Source: Candidatus Bipolaricaulota bacterium (GTDB lineage Bacteria > Bipolaricaulota > Bipolaricaulia > RBG-16-55-9). From it: DNA of 12,977 bases. The translations under genes were made by a program, and so were the position numbers. The notes below the pieces were generated by a model. It had not been told where the DNA came from and ran no database searches. It saw only the letters and a program-made list of their open reading frames with translations. Where the stretch lies: positions 1 to 12,977 of the forward strand of contig JAHEOA010000024.1 in NCBI GenBank assembly GCA_018609825.1. The letters are read 5' to 3'. Below are positions 6,458 through 12,977 of this stretch, piece after piece; the first letter of the stretch is position 1; every line of letters starts with the position of its first letter.

Positions 6458-7114
6458 ATGTACACAATCAAAGCCCTTGCGAAGATGTACGGATTGAGCC
6501 CGAAGCAGGCCCGGGATCGCGTGACCGCGTTGAAACCGCTGATCGATGCCTACACGCATGACGGCAAGGAGAACGCGACCCGGTACACGGAACAGGGACG
6601 GGCGATGCTCGATCGCCTGCTCCAGGTCGAACGCGAGAACAGCGTCACGATCAAGGCGGCCGGCGACCAGGTCAAAGAGGAGTTCCAGTCCCATGTCCCC
6701 GGATCAAACGGCCAGGTGGACGAGGACCTCTTGGACCGGATTCAGGAACTGGAGACCGAACTCGAGGAACAGTCAGAAACCTATGAGAAGCGACTAGCGG
6801 ATCTGCAACGAACGATCTCCAAGCACGACGGGCGCTTGGCGGAAGTGGAAGAACAGGTCCAATACATGCTTGAAGCCCCCAAGGAAGAGACGGGGTCGCA
6901 GGAAGCACAGACCGACGGGCGGCATGCGGATCAGGGCCGCATGGGTATCGACTCAACCGCCGAGCGGAACGCGCACGATGCGGACGGCCACACGTCCGAG
7001 CACGGCTCCCCCGCGCAGGACGTTCCCGTCGAAGTCGCCGTCGACGGAAACCTCCCACGTTGGCGTCAAGCCTTGGCCAACGTCCCCCAACTGATCAGCC
7101 GCATGTTCTCGTGA
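6458..7114 (+). CDS. MerR-like HTH and coiled-coil protein, 218 aa
   Basis: Residues 1-55 (MYTIKALAKMYGLSPKQARD onward) look like a MerR-type winged helix-turn-helix; the first helices include AKMYGLSPKQARDRV and a wing near NATRYTEQG. A short linker leads to a clear coiled coil at about 88-138 with heptad-spaced Leu/Ile (LLDRIQELETELEEQSETYE). Residues 140-198 are polar and low complexity, probably disordered. The last 20 residues (RWRQALANVPQLISRMFS) form a basic amphipathic segment that could bind a membrane or partner. This order, DNA-binding head then coiled coil then tail, recalls RacA-like chromosome-anchoring or plasmid-segregation proteins, but I see no true sequence match. The ATG has no clear ribosome-binding site. 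A 14-bp hairpin starts 86 nt after the stop. Codon use is less GC-biased than the lexA operon. Confidence 0.8.
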   Translation: MYTIKALAKMYGLSPKQARDRVTALKPLIDAYTHDGKENATRYTEQGRAMLDRLLQVERENSVTIKAAGDQVKEEFQSHVPGSNGQVDEDLLDRIQELETELEEQSETYEKRLADLQRTISKHDGRLAEVEEQVQYMLEAPKEETGSQEAQTDGRHADQGRMGIDSTAERNAHDADGHTSEHGSPAQDVPVEVAVDGNLPRWRQALANVPQLISRMFS

Positions 7115-7200
7115 CACGATCCGGATCGGACGAACCTGCAGGGTCTGTGGCATCTTCACAAGGGAATGAATCCAGCAGGTCTTGCCAACCGCCGTGATCG

Positions 7201-7241
7201 GGGCGGCCTATGCCCCAACCGACAGCCGGCATAGGCCGCCC
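7201..7241. terminator. Perfect 14-bp hairpin after the HTH/coiled-coil gene
   Basis: GGGCGGCCTATGCC (7201-7214) pairs perfectly with GGCATAGGCCGCCC (7228-7241) around a 13-nt loop. It is followed by TTCACTCCC, only a weak pyrimidine tract. Position and strength suggest a transcription end for the 218-aa gene. Confidence 0.6.
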
Positions 7242-8511
7242 TTCACTCCCGCTTCTCGAACATCGGATGTCCCAACCCTCCAGCAGAGCTGGATCTGAAG
7301 CCTGGGGCGTGTCACATCTCAACCGTTTCCACGCTTCCCCTACATCATCCCATCGGGATTGACGTAGAAGAAGCGCAGGGCAAAGCCCCATTCGGAGCCT
7401 CTGCGCTCCTTGCTGGGCCTGCAGGAAGGGGGCTTGTCCCGCGCAAGATCCCCATCCTCGGACGCTATCGAGCAAGGGCCCGGTCTCCTTTCGGGCCGGC
7501 CCGATCGCGATGGAGAATAGGCCCCATCAGGCGCCACGGAGGGGCTCCTGACGACGGGATCTGAGTCGTGCTCCCGAACGTCGGTTCCGCAACCTCTCCC
7601 GTCCACTCCTCAGGTGTCAAACGACCCCTGTCGACGTCGTTGGAGGCATCGTCGGGTTTTCCGTTCTCCTTTAGGGTTTAATCACTATGAACACGCCAAC
7701 TTACGCGATCAAGCCGCGCGCTTCGCCGTGACCGTTGCCGAGGCAACGCTCGACGCCAACGTTGGCAAAGTCGTGACGATTGCCCCCGGCTCACCCGGCC
7801 GGCGGGCCCAGCCATGCCGGCTCCCCCGTTCCGCCTCCATGGCAGGGGCGATGAACGGCCGGAGGGCCTCGGCATGGGAGTTGTCGAACGGGCTCACGCG
7901 GTTCCCGACTGAGGAGGCACCGCCGATCCATCAGGCCGAGCAAGCAACGACCCGCGAGGGAAGGAGGTCACCCATGGTCGCATGGGGCCCCAGACAGCCT
8001 GGAGGCAGCTGAGCCGACAAGCGACGACGGACGACCTCAACGGTTTTGACGAAGGAAGGAGGCACGTCCGATGACGGGCAGCGCCAACCGTCACCCGACT
8101 TAGCCGAAACGAGGGTGCCGAACGAACGCAACGCGAACGTGTATGTGCATACGGAATGCCGACTGTGTGAAGGATGCAACGAATTCAGCATGTGATGTTG
8201 AGGAGAACGCCAGAACATGGATGCCCGTTTCAAGTATGCGCTATCCGACGATGAATACGGACGATGAATGCGACCGTATGTTGGATGAGATGGGGCGCCC
8301 CAATGATCACGGCTGCCCTGGACCAACAGGGCATCCTGATCGTATCGAGTCAGGCACTCAGGCAGTCAAGCGCTCGACATGACCCAAGCGGAACTTGAGG
8401 CCACCGAAAGGATGCCGAGCATGGACGTCTACGGCGATCACCCCGGCCTTGCCGAAGAGCTTCATCCCACGTAGCCGGGCAACGCGACGACCCGAGGGCG
8501 CGCGCCGCGGC
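7242..8511. other. Long gene-poor stretch, possibly decayed
   Basis: About 1.27 kb without a convincing gene on either strand. Base composition is uneven: around 7640-7690 and 8130-8380 the sequence is noticeably less GC-rich than the flanking genes. Three very short overlapping frames occur in the second patch: 8217-8267 (16 aa, behind GAGGAG at 8200-8205), 8264-8398 (44 aa, joined to the first by ATGA) and 8379-8474 (31 aa). I cannot tell whether they are peptides or remnants. No tRNA, transposase fragment or long repeat was seen. Confidence 0.45.
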
Positions 8512-8847
8512 TCAGCCCGCGGGCCAGTCGGCCCCGTCGTAGTAACGGGTGCCTTGATGGCCCTTGCGCGGGATGGGCGTGACGAGTCGCTCGCCGGGGG
8601 CCTCGACCAGCACCAACGTGCGCGGCTTGCCCGACTCGGGATGGGCGGCGCCGGGAACCAGTTGCTTGATCCGCAGCCGCCCGATCAGCTGGTCGTCGAA
8701 GATGGTGTAGACGTAATCCCCCTCGGCCAATCGGGTGGGCGTGCCGGCCATGTGGAACTCGTATTCGCTCACTGAGCCGTCATAAAGCGACTCCACGGCC
8801 TTCCATCCGGCCTGTTTCGGGATGGTCTTGGTGATGCCCCAGCCCAT
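8512..8847 (-). CDS. Small PUA/ASCH-like hypothetical protein, 111 aa
   Basis: The 111-aa product starts at an ATG that follows AAGGAGG on the minus strand (SD core 8852-8857) by 4 nt. The centre reads LAEGDYVYTIFDDQLIGRLRIKQL (about 40-63), a beta-rich pattern of a hydrophobic strand, a glycine and an Asp/Glu turn that recalls PUA/ASCH-type small barrels. Those folds bind RNA or modified nucleotides. An aromatic/basic tail follows (PRKGHQGTRYYDGADW). The assignment rests on pattern only and is an inference. No cysteines, signal peptide or membrane segment is present. It stands alone, its 5' end facing away from the gene-poor stretch and toward the divergent DnaA-like gene. The strong ribosome-binding site and codon bias make it a real gene. 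Confidence 0.72.
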   Translation of the reverse strand: MGWGITKTIPKQAGWKAVESLYDGSVSEYEFHMAGTPTRLAEGDYVYTIFDDQLIGRLRIKQLVPGAAHPESGKPRTLVLVEAPGERLVTPIPRKGHQGTRYYDGADWPAG

Positions 8848-9334
8848 CGATCCTCCTTGGCGGGTGATCGGGGCCCGCCGCTGAGTTCATCATAGGACGG
8901 CGAGGCCCGTCAGCGCACGCCAGTGGGGAGGGGCGCCGGCCCCATGGCGTCAATAGGGACGGCGCAAAGCCCGACTCGGCACGCGATCGGCGGTCGCGAC
9001 GCCGGGCCCTTGCTGCGCTCGGACGTGGCCGCGACAACCTCGGAGAACCGGGCAAGCCCCCAGAGCCCTTCTCGGGATCTATCCCTTGAGGGACATTTTC
9101 CTCCGGATTGCGTCGAGGATATCGGCGGAAGAGTTCCGCGTGGCGTGTTGTGACCGACGCCGTCTGAGGTGATGAATTTCCCTTATGGACACCCTGCCCG
9201 TCCTGTACGTCCCTTATTCCCTCCCATGGGGCCAGATGCCCCGATTGGCCGGTTGAGCAGGACGACAACGGGTACTCGCCTCGCGAAACCCTCAACAAAG
9301 GCGAGTTTGCTCCCCGGATGCGGAGAAGCTCACA
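8848..9334. other. Gap between the PUA-like and DnaA-like genes
   Basis: Nearly 490 bases without a gene I can support. A short dyad TCCCT-TG-AGGGA lies near 9083-9094. One DnaA-box-like word TTATGGACA (9183-9191) differs at two positions from TTATCCACA, so I do not call it a box. The part from 9165 on is less GC-rich and probably regulatory. Confidence 0.4.
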
Positions 9335-9364
9335 TTGATTCCGCGAATCCGTTTGCCCTATGCT
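9335..9364 (+). promoter_or_regulatory. Probable promoter of the DnaA-like gene
   Basis: TTGATT (9335-9340) and TATGCT (9359-9364) are separated by 18 nt, giving a predicted start near 9371 and a leader of about 100 nt before the GTG at 9470. Confidence 0.45.
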
Positions 9365-9372
9365 TGCCCCCT

Positions 9373-9393
9373 CAAGTGGCGAAAACCCACTTG
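9373..9393 (+). promoter_or_regulatory. Leader hairpin of the DnaA-like gene
   Basis: CAAGTGG (9373-9379) and CCACTTG (9387-9393) form a perfect 7-bp stem around the loop CGAAAAC, right at the predicted transcript start. As DNA it is also an inverted repeat, and could be a binding site for a dimeric protein or for the DnaA paralogue. Confidence 0.4.
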
Positions 9394-9469
9394 CGGACGT
9401 GCATTTCTGCTTTCCCGGGATGCCATGGGTGAGAGGGAGAGCCCACGGATCGTTGGCAAGGAGCATCCG

Positions 9470-10540
9470 GTGACCACGGCGACACCTGCAGCGCAGGGCA
9501 ACGCGCAGCATCAGCGTGAGGCGTTCACGTTTGACCGCTTCATCAAGGGCGAGGGGAATCAACTGGCCTGCTCCGTCTGCAAGGCCGTGGCCGATCGCCC
9601 CGGGGACACCTACAACCCGCTCTTCATCCATGGCCACGTCGGCTTGGGAAAGACGCACCTGTTGCACGCCATCGCGCACGCCGCCCGGGCCGGTCAAGCC
9701 AACCGGGCGATCTACCTCCCCTCGGAGCGATTCGCCATCGATCTGGTGCAGGCCATTCGGCAGAGTCGCACCGCCGAGTTTCGGCAGGTCTATCGTCACG
9801 CCGGCATCCTGCTCATCGACGACGTCCACTTCCTGGAGAACAAGGACGGGATCGAGGAAGAGCTCGTCCACACCTTCAACGCGCTCTACGAGCAGGGGAA
9901 ACAGATTGTGCTCTCCAGCGATCGGCCGCCCGAGGAGCTGCACAACATGCAGAGCCGCCTGGTCTCTCGCTTCCAAGGCGGGATGGTCGTGGACATCCAG
10001 CCGCCGACCTACGACGTGCGCCTGGCCATCCTGCAGGCGAAAGCCGCAGCCAACGGGGTCGAGGTGGCGGACGGCGTGCTGGAGACGATCGCCCACCGCG
10101 TGACCGCCAACGTCCGCGTTCTGGAGGGGGCGCTCGTGCGCGTGGCGGCCTACGCCGACCTCTGTGACGAGCATCTCACTGCCGATCGGGTCGAAGCGCT
10201 CATCGCCGACGACGGCCATACGCCGCAGCCGCTCAGCCTCGACCTCATCAAGGCCGAGGTGGCCAAGCACTACCGCCTGGATCCCGGCCGACTCGACGGC
10301 GAGGCGCGGGACAAGCGGACGACCCAGGTCCGACAGATCGCCATGTATCTGGCGCGGGAGCTCACGGGCAGCTCCTACCCCGCCATCGGGCAGGCCTTCG
10401 GCGGGCGCGATCACTCCACGGCCATGCACGCCTGCCATCGAGCCGAGACCCTGCTCAAGGCGGAGCTTTTCCGCAGCGACATCGGCCAGTTGAAGGCCCG
10501 GCTTCGCTCGCTTGAGCTCGGCGGGCACGCCGTCGCCTGA
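9470..10540 (+). CDS. DnaA paralogue lacking domains I and II
   Basis: The 356-aa protein keeps the DnaA AAA+ module and DNA-binding domain. It begins almost directly with the domain III entry FTFDRFIKGEGNQLA. Walker A is GHVGLGKT (55-62), Walker B LLIDDVHFL (114-122), sensor 1 SSDRP (149-153), box VII with its arginine finger SRF (166-168), and sensor 2 RVLEGA (216-221). Domain IV (about 253-351) ends in the signature GGRDHSTAMHACH (311-323). Chromosomal DnaA proteins usually exceed 440 residues and carry an N-terminal domain I for DnaB loading and self-association, which is absent here. I chose GTG 9470, because AAGGAG (9458-9463) precedes it by 6 nt; an ATG at 9425 would add 15 residues without a good site. 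It could initiate a plasmid or act as a DnaA-box-binding regulator. Unlike Hda it retains domain IV. A recombinase remnant lies behind it. Confidence 0.9.
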   Translation: MTTATPAAQGNAQHQREAFTFDRFIKGEGNQLACSVCKAVADRPGDTYNPLFIHGHVGLGKTHLLHAIAHAARAGQANRAIYLPSERFAIDLVQAIRQSRTAEFRQVYRHAGILLIDDVHFLENKDGIEEELVHTFNALYEQGKQIVLSSDRPPEELHNMQSRLVSRFQGGMVVDIQPPTYDVRLAILQAKAAANGVEVADGVLETIAHRVTANVRVLEGALVRVAAYADLCDEHLTADRVEALIADDGHTPQPLSLDLIKAEVAKHYRLDPGRLDGEARDKRTTQVRQIAMYLARELTGSSYPAIGQAFGGRDHSTAMHACHRAETLLKAELFRSDIGQLKARLRSLELGGHAVA

Positions 10541-10577
10541 CGCCCGAGACGGCCCCGAGCGCGCGCTGGAGGCTCAG

Positions 10578-10867
10578 ATGTCGATTCGGTCTTCGACGGG
10601 TCGTCGAGGCGGCCGTGCTCGTGGAAGTGGACCAATGTCGTCCGGATGGAGCGGTGCCGAGCCGCCGCCTGAGCCTCCATGAGCGTCGCGCCCCCCTTCG
10701 ATCGCCAGCGTGACAAAGCTATGGCCCAGTGAGTGGACCGAGGTCCGATCGGACTTGACGCTGGCCTGCTCAAAGTAACGGGTGATGTGCCGGCGGATGT
10801 GGCGCGTGCCCAACTCCGTGGAGGTGTCGATGGCCTCAAAGACCGCCCGAAGCTCGCCCTGCGTCAG
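10578..10867 (-). pseudogene. Tyrosine recombinase (integrase) remnant, frameshifted
   Basis: Read on the minus strand, DLTQGELRAVFEAID (from 10867) resembles the start of the integrase catalytic domain. It jumps directly to TRHIRRHITRYFEQASV and TSVHSLGHSFVTLAIEGG, so about 100 residues of the middle domain are missing. The frame then breaks at a run of six C (10691-10696, plus strand). In the next frame it continues as ATLMEAQAAARHRSI and RTTLVHFHEHGRLDDP, the usual integrase C-terminus. Catalytic positions are lost: HSLRH reads HSLGH (Arg to Gly) and the nucleophilic tyrosine of TTxxYxH reads His. The match to the family is clear by pattern. The gene is dead and marks a former mobile element or plasmid-resolution system. 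It converges on the DnaA-like gene. Confidence 0.78.
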
Positions 10868-11008
10868 ATCCCACCGCAAGTGCCCGCGCGGGCGCCTCTC
10901 CTCCGAGTCCCGACAGCCCTCGTCCGCCAGCGATGGTCGGCCATGCAGGCACCGTTCCGGGGAGGGGCGGGACGGCCCCCTCTGTTTCACAGCGGCCCCG
11001 ACGTCCGG

Positions 11009-11014
11009 TAGCAT
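11009..11014 (+). promoter_or_regulatory. Weak -10 candidate for the ribbon-helix-helix gene
   Basis: TAGCAT (11009-11014) with TTTCAC (10985-10990) 18 nt upstream is the only promoter-like pair I see before the gene at 11088. The match is weak. Confidence 0.22.
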
Positions 11015-11087
11015 CCCCCGTGGGCACCCCCAGAAGGGGCCAGCAACCGTCAACGCCAACGTCACTGAGGAGGGCCAGAAGACGACC

Positions 11088-11438
11088 ATGAAGAATCGCC
11101 AGGTGAGCGTCCGTCTCGATGCCAGGGACCATCAACGGTTGAAGGAATACGTCCACCGGGCCCGGGACGACCTGTCCATGGCCGACCTCTGCCGGGCCGG
11201 CATTGGCCAGATCCTCGAACGCCTGGAGCAACGCCCGCTGGAACGGCATCTGGAGCGCTACGTCCGAGAGGTGAGCGACGACGTGCCGTTCTCGGTCGAC
11301 GGCCTGACGCCGCGCGAGTTCCCGATCGTGCTGGAACAGATGCGCCAGGCGGTGCCGGGCGCGAAGCTGGACCTCTCGATCACCTGGAACGAGGATGAGA
11401 CGCTGCGCATCGACGTCCACGCGGTCCACAACGTCTGA
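11088..11438 (+). CDS. Ribbon-helix-helix-like DNA-binding protein, 116 aa
   Basis: The first 45 residues fit a ribbon-helix-helix domain: a strand RQVSVRLDA (4-12) with alternating residues, helix 1 RDHQRLKEYVHRAR, a turn with DDLSM, and helix 2 MADLCRAGIGQILERL. Such domains dimerise and insert the paired strands in the major groove; they occur in CopG-type plasmid regulators and antitoxins. The C-terminal 65 residues (EVSDDVPFSVDGLTPREFPI and on) form a separate small domain I do not recognise, ending in strands LDLSITWNEDETLRIDVHAV. ATG 11088 is the first sensible start, though the best SD (GAGGAGGG, 11067-11074) is 13 nt away. The gene diverges from the recombinase remnant. No partner toxin gene is adjacent on the same strand, so an antitoxin role is unsupported. 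Confidence 0.78.
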   Translation: MKNRQVSVRLDARDHQRLKEYVHRARDDLSMADLCRAGIGQILERLEQRPLERHLERYVREVSDDVPFSVDGLTPREFPIVLEQMRQAVPGAKLDLSITWNEDETLRIDVHAVHNV

Positions 11439-11573
11439 ACGGATCGTCGGCAAGACGCTGGCCATCGGAGGCCCAATGGCCTAGCGCCGCGCCCTAGACC
11501 GTCGCCCGGGGTCGTGGACGACGCCCCCTGGAACCGACGGTTCCCATGGCAGCGGCGGGATCGGAAATCCCCG

Positions 11574-11879
11574 TCACGAACCGCCCGCCCGGTTGATCAT
11601 CCCGAGGACTTCGCCCTCAGCCCACGGGCGCGGCAACCGCTTCACGCGGAACGCCCCGTCCACCTGGGCGGGCGGCAAGAACTTCCAGCGGATGCCGCCG
11701 TCGCAGATGGACTGCTGGGTCCTGACGTCGTGGCCGTCAAAGCAGTCGCTGTCGACGGCCACCGGGTTGCCACACCCCTTGTGTTTGCCCTTCTCGACGT
11801 CGTCCCAATCGAGATGGGTGTCGACGGCGTCACGCGTTGCCTCGTCAAAGCAGACGAGCTGGCCGAGCGAGTCCGGCAT
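11574..11879 (-). CDS. Hypothetical protein, 101 aa, cysteine-bearing
   Basis: I do not recognise this protein. The ATG at 11879 has GGGAGG on the minus strand (11889-11894) 9 nt upstream; the frame stays open upstream to 12275, but that part is Arg-rich and not protein-like. The product has acidic N-terminal residues (FDEATRDAVDTHLDWDDVEKG), a central segment with cysteines C10, C37, C46 and C59 that are not in a standard zinc spacing, then a basic segment WKFLPPAQVDGAFRVKRLPRP. It is soluble, with no membrane segment. The tail of the ribbon-helix-helix gene (stop 11438) faces it, so the two genes converge across 135 bp. It could be a small domain protein of a phage or plasmid. The gene is plausible rather than certain. 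Confidence 0.6.
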   Translation of the reverse strand: MPDSLGQLVCFDEATRDAVDTHLDWDDVEKGKHKGCGNPVAVDSDCFDGHDVRTQQSICDGGIRWKFLPPAQVDGAFRVKRLPRPWAEGEVLGMINRAGGS

Positions 11880-12085
11880 GGTGCTTCTCCTCCCTTCCGC
11901 TCTCACCGATGGCCCCATCGCCGCGCACGGCTGGGCTCGTCCCCGGGATGCACGATGGCCACAACGGTGACGGACGTCCCCCAGCAACGTTGGACTCGCG
12001 GGCGATTGACGGCATGATGGGCGTTCTGCCCCATCGCGGACCTCAGGGGACCGCAGTCGGGATTGTCGCCCCGCCGGAGGTGGCC

Positions 12086-12111
12086 GATAAAGGATACCTG
12101 TATCCATAATC
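12086..12111. promoter_or_regulatory. 26-bp imperfect dyad, operator-like
   Basis: The two 12-nt arms match at 10 of 12 positions around a 2-nt centre (12098-12099). The inner part GGATAC-CT-GTATCC (12092-12105) is perfect. The site is locally AT-rich in a GC-rich gap and lies about 205 bp upstream of the minus-strand 101-aa gene. A possible minus-strand -10 TATCCT lies in its left arm. Confidence 0.45.
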
Positions 12112-12180
12112 GGCAAAAGGGCCAGGCGTATACGCGGCGATGCCCTCTCACCATGGCACCGGCACCTGGCCCTTCTGCCG
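12111..12180. repeat. 16-bp inverted repeat with an internal palindrome
   Basis: CGGCAAAAGGGCCAGG (12111-12126) is repeated inverted at 12165-12180 with one mismatch (a G-U pair in minus-strand RNA) around a 38-nt spacer. Directly inside the left arm sits the perfect 10-bp palindrome GCGTATACGC (12126-12135). This may be a hairpin, a recombination site or a protein-binding site. Confidence 0.5.
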
Positions 12181-12641
12181 TTCCCAGCTCGGAGAAACGA
12201 GATCCCATCGTGCGGCACTGCGGGCATCTTTGCCTCAAACCTTCTCCCTTCTAGCATATCCCGTGCGATCGACAAAGCCCGTCATCCGTGACCTGGAGCA
12301 AGGACACACGACCGGACGCCGTCGCCCCGTTCGTCGGCGCTGCGGCCGGCCGCCTCACGAACGCGGCCCCGACGATGGCCCCAATCGGCGCCCGACCGGC
12401 CTGTGGCAGGGCGGCCTTGGGCCACAGCGACATCGTCGGGCGGAACGTGTGGCCCCAGCCTTGGCCGGGCGTTCGCATGCGCCGTCGCAGTGAGCCCTTG
12501 ACCCAGTAGACCGACCCAAGCGAACAACCGCCGGACGGCCCGCGCCGTGGCGTCGTGGCGAGCGATCAGGCCGCAACGCTCGACCTCGCCGCACGGGCAT
12601 CGACAACCGCCCGGCGCCCTTGGTAAAGGTGGAGGTGAGGC
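12181..12641. other. Gap before the DUF72 gene
   Basis: About 460 bases with no gene I can support. Open frames on both strands are short, rich in Arg, Pro and Ala, and lack ribosome-binding sites. No promoter stands out; TTGACC at 12498-12503 has no matching -10. Confidence 0.4.
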
Positions 12642-12977
12642 ATGAGCGCTCTATACGTCGGCACATCGGGCTGGAACCACAAGGAATGGAAGGGGACCTT
12701 CTACCCCGACGACGTGGCCCAGCGGCGCTTTCTCGACTATTACGCGACGCAGTTCGACGCCACCGAGCTGAACGCCAGCTTCTATCGGCTGCCGACCGCC
12801 AAGATGGTCCACGGCTGGCGGGAGCGAACGCCGGCGACGTTCCGCTTCTGCCCCAAGATGAGCCGTTACCTCACCCACCAGAAGAAGTTGAACGATCCCC
12901 TCGAGCCGCTCCAGACCTTCATGGAACGGTTCGAGCCGCTCCGCGATCGGCTGGGCCCCGTGCTCGTCCAACTCCCC
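12642..12977 (+). CDS. DUF72 (YecE-like) protein, 5' part, cut by window end
   Basis: The gene runs off the window after 112 codons; full members are about 240-300 residues. The visible part has the family's hallmarks: the opening strand LYVGTSGW (4-11), FYPDDVAQRRFLDYYATQFDATELNASFYRLPT (about 20-52), GWRERTP, and FRFCPKMSRYLTHQKKL, followed by the start of a PVLVQLP strand. DUF72 proteins form a TIM-barrel-like fold; their biochemical role is not settled and they are soluble. ATG 12642 is preceded by GGAGG (12631-12635) at exactly 6 nt, a strong site. The upstream gap is long, so it probably starts its own transcript. Confidence in the family is high; nothing can be said of the missing C-terminal half. 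Confidence 0.93.
   Translation, partial: MSALYVGTSGWNHKEWKGTFYPDDVAQRRFLDYYATQFDATELNASFYRLPTAKMVHGWRERTPATFRFCPKMSRYLTHQKKLNDPLEPLQTFMERFEPLRDRLGPVLVQLP

Noticed and set aside
6448..6470. Possible LexA half-site CTGT followed by GTACAC before the HTH/coiled-coil gene
   Set aside because: The spacing and second half do not fit CTGT-N8-ACAG.
7614..8012. 132-codon plus-strand frame
   Set aside because: Mixed composition, no start site, no recognisable fold; overlapping frames are equally open.
9183..9191. DnaA-box-like word upstream of the DnaA paralogue
   Set aside because: Two mismatches to TTATCCACA and no cluster of further copies nearby.
11088..11879. Toxin-antitoxin pair made of the ribbon-helix-helix gene and the 101-aa gene
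   Set aside because: The two genes are convergent rather than co-transcribed, and the 101-aa product shows no toxin motif.
11514..12017. 167-codon plus-strand frame opposite the 101-aa gene
   Set aside because: No ribosome-binding site; the minus-strand frame has a good one and a more natural amino-acid composition.

Overview
This is a GC-rich bacterial window of 12,977 bases. Dense, strongly coding-biased genes alternate with long GC-rich gaps that hold no convincing gene. There are no RNA genes, CRISPR arrays or intact insertion sequences that I can see. The organism cannot be fixed from the sequence. The high GC, loosely packed gene order and protein styles fit a Planctomycetota (Isosphaeraceae-like) or Chloroflexota (Thermomicrobia-like) genome or large plasmid, and I hold this only as an inference. 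Most recognisable genes concern DNA damage, replication or nucleic-acid handling.

Left part (1-4200). A small zinc-ribbon protein is followed by an SOS mutagenesis cassette. Its promoter carries a perfect 18-bp palindrome identical to the gammaproteobacterial LexA consensus (CTGTATATATATACAG core). It drives lexA, an unrecognised 90-aa gene, and a Y-family (DinB-like) translesion polymerase. The gaps between these genes are 6 and 15 nt, so they look like one self-repressed operon. Beyond a strong hairpin lies a protein with a PD-(D/E)XK-like core of the E-x-Q kind and a probable C-terminal helix-turn-helix.

Middle (4500-7250). A small helical unknown protein comes first, then a 5-formyltetrahydrofolate cyclo-ligase. 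An SprT-like zinc metalloprotease converges on the cyclo-ligase with one nucleotide between their stop codons. Last is a 218-aa protein with an N-terminal MerR-like DNA-binding domain and a coiled coil, ending before a 14-bp perfect hairpin.

Right part (7250-12977). A 1.3-kb gene-poor stretch precedes a small PUA/ASCH-like gene on the minus strand. Next is a DnaA paralogue that keeps the AAA+ and DNA-binding domains but lacks domains I and II. It is followed by the wreck of a tyrosine recombinase (internal gap, frameshift, catalytic residues replaced) and by a ribbon-helix-helix-like gene. A small unknown minus-strand gene, a compact cluster of dyad symmetries (12086-12180) and the start of a DUF72 gene, cut by the window edge, close the window. 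The DnaA-like gene, recombinase remnant, ribbon-helix-helix gene and HTH/coiled-coil gene together suggest an old plasmid or integrated replicon, which is an inference.
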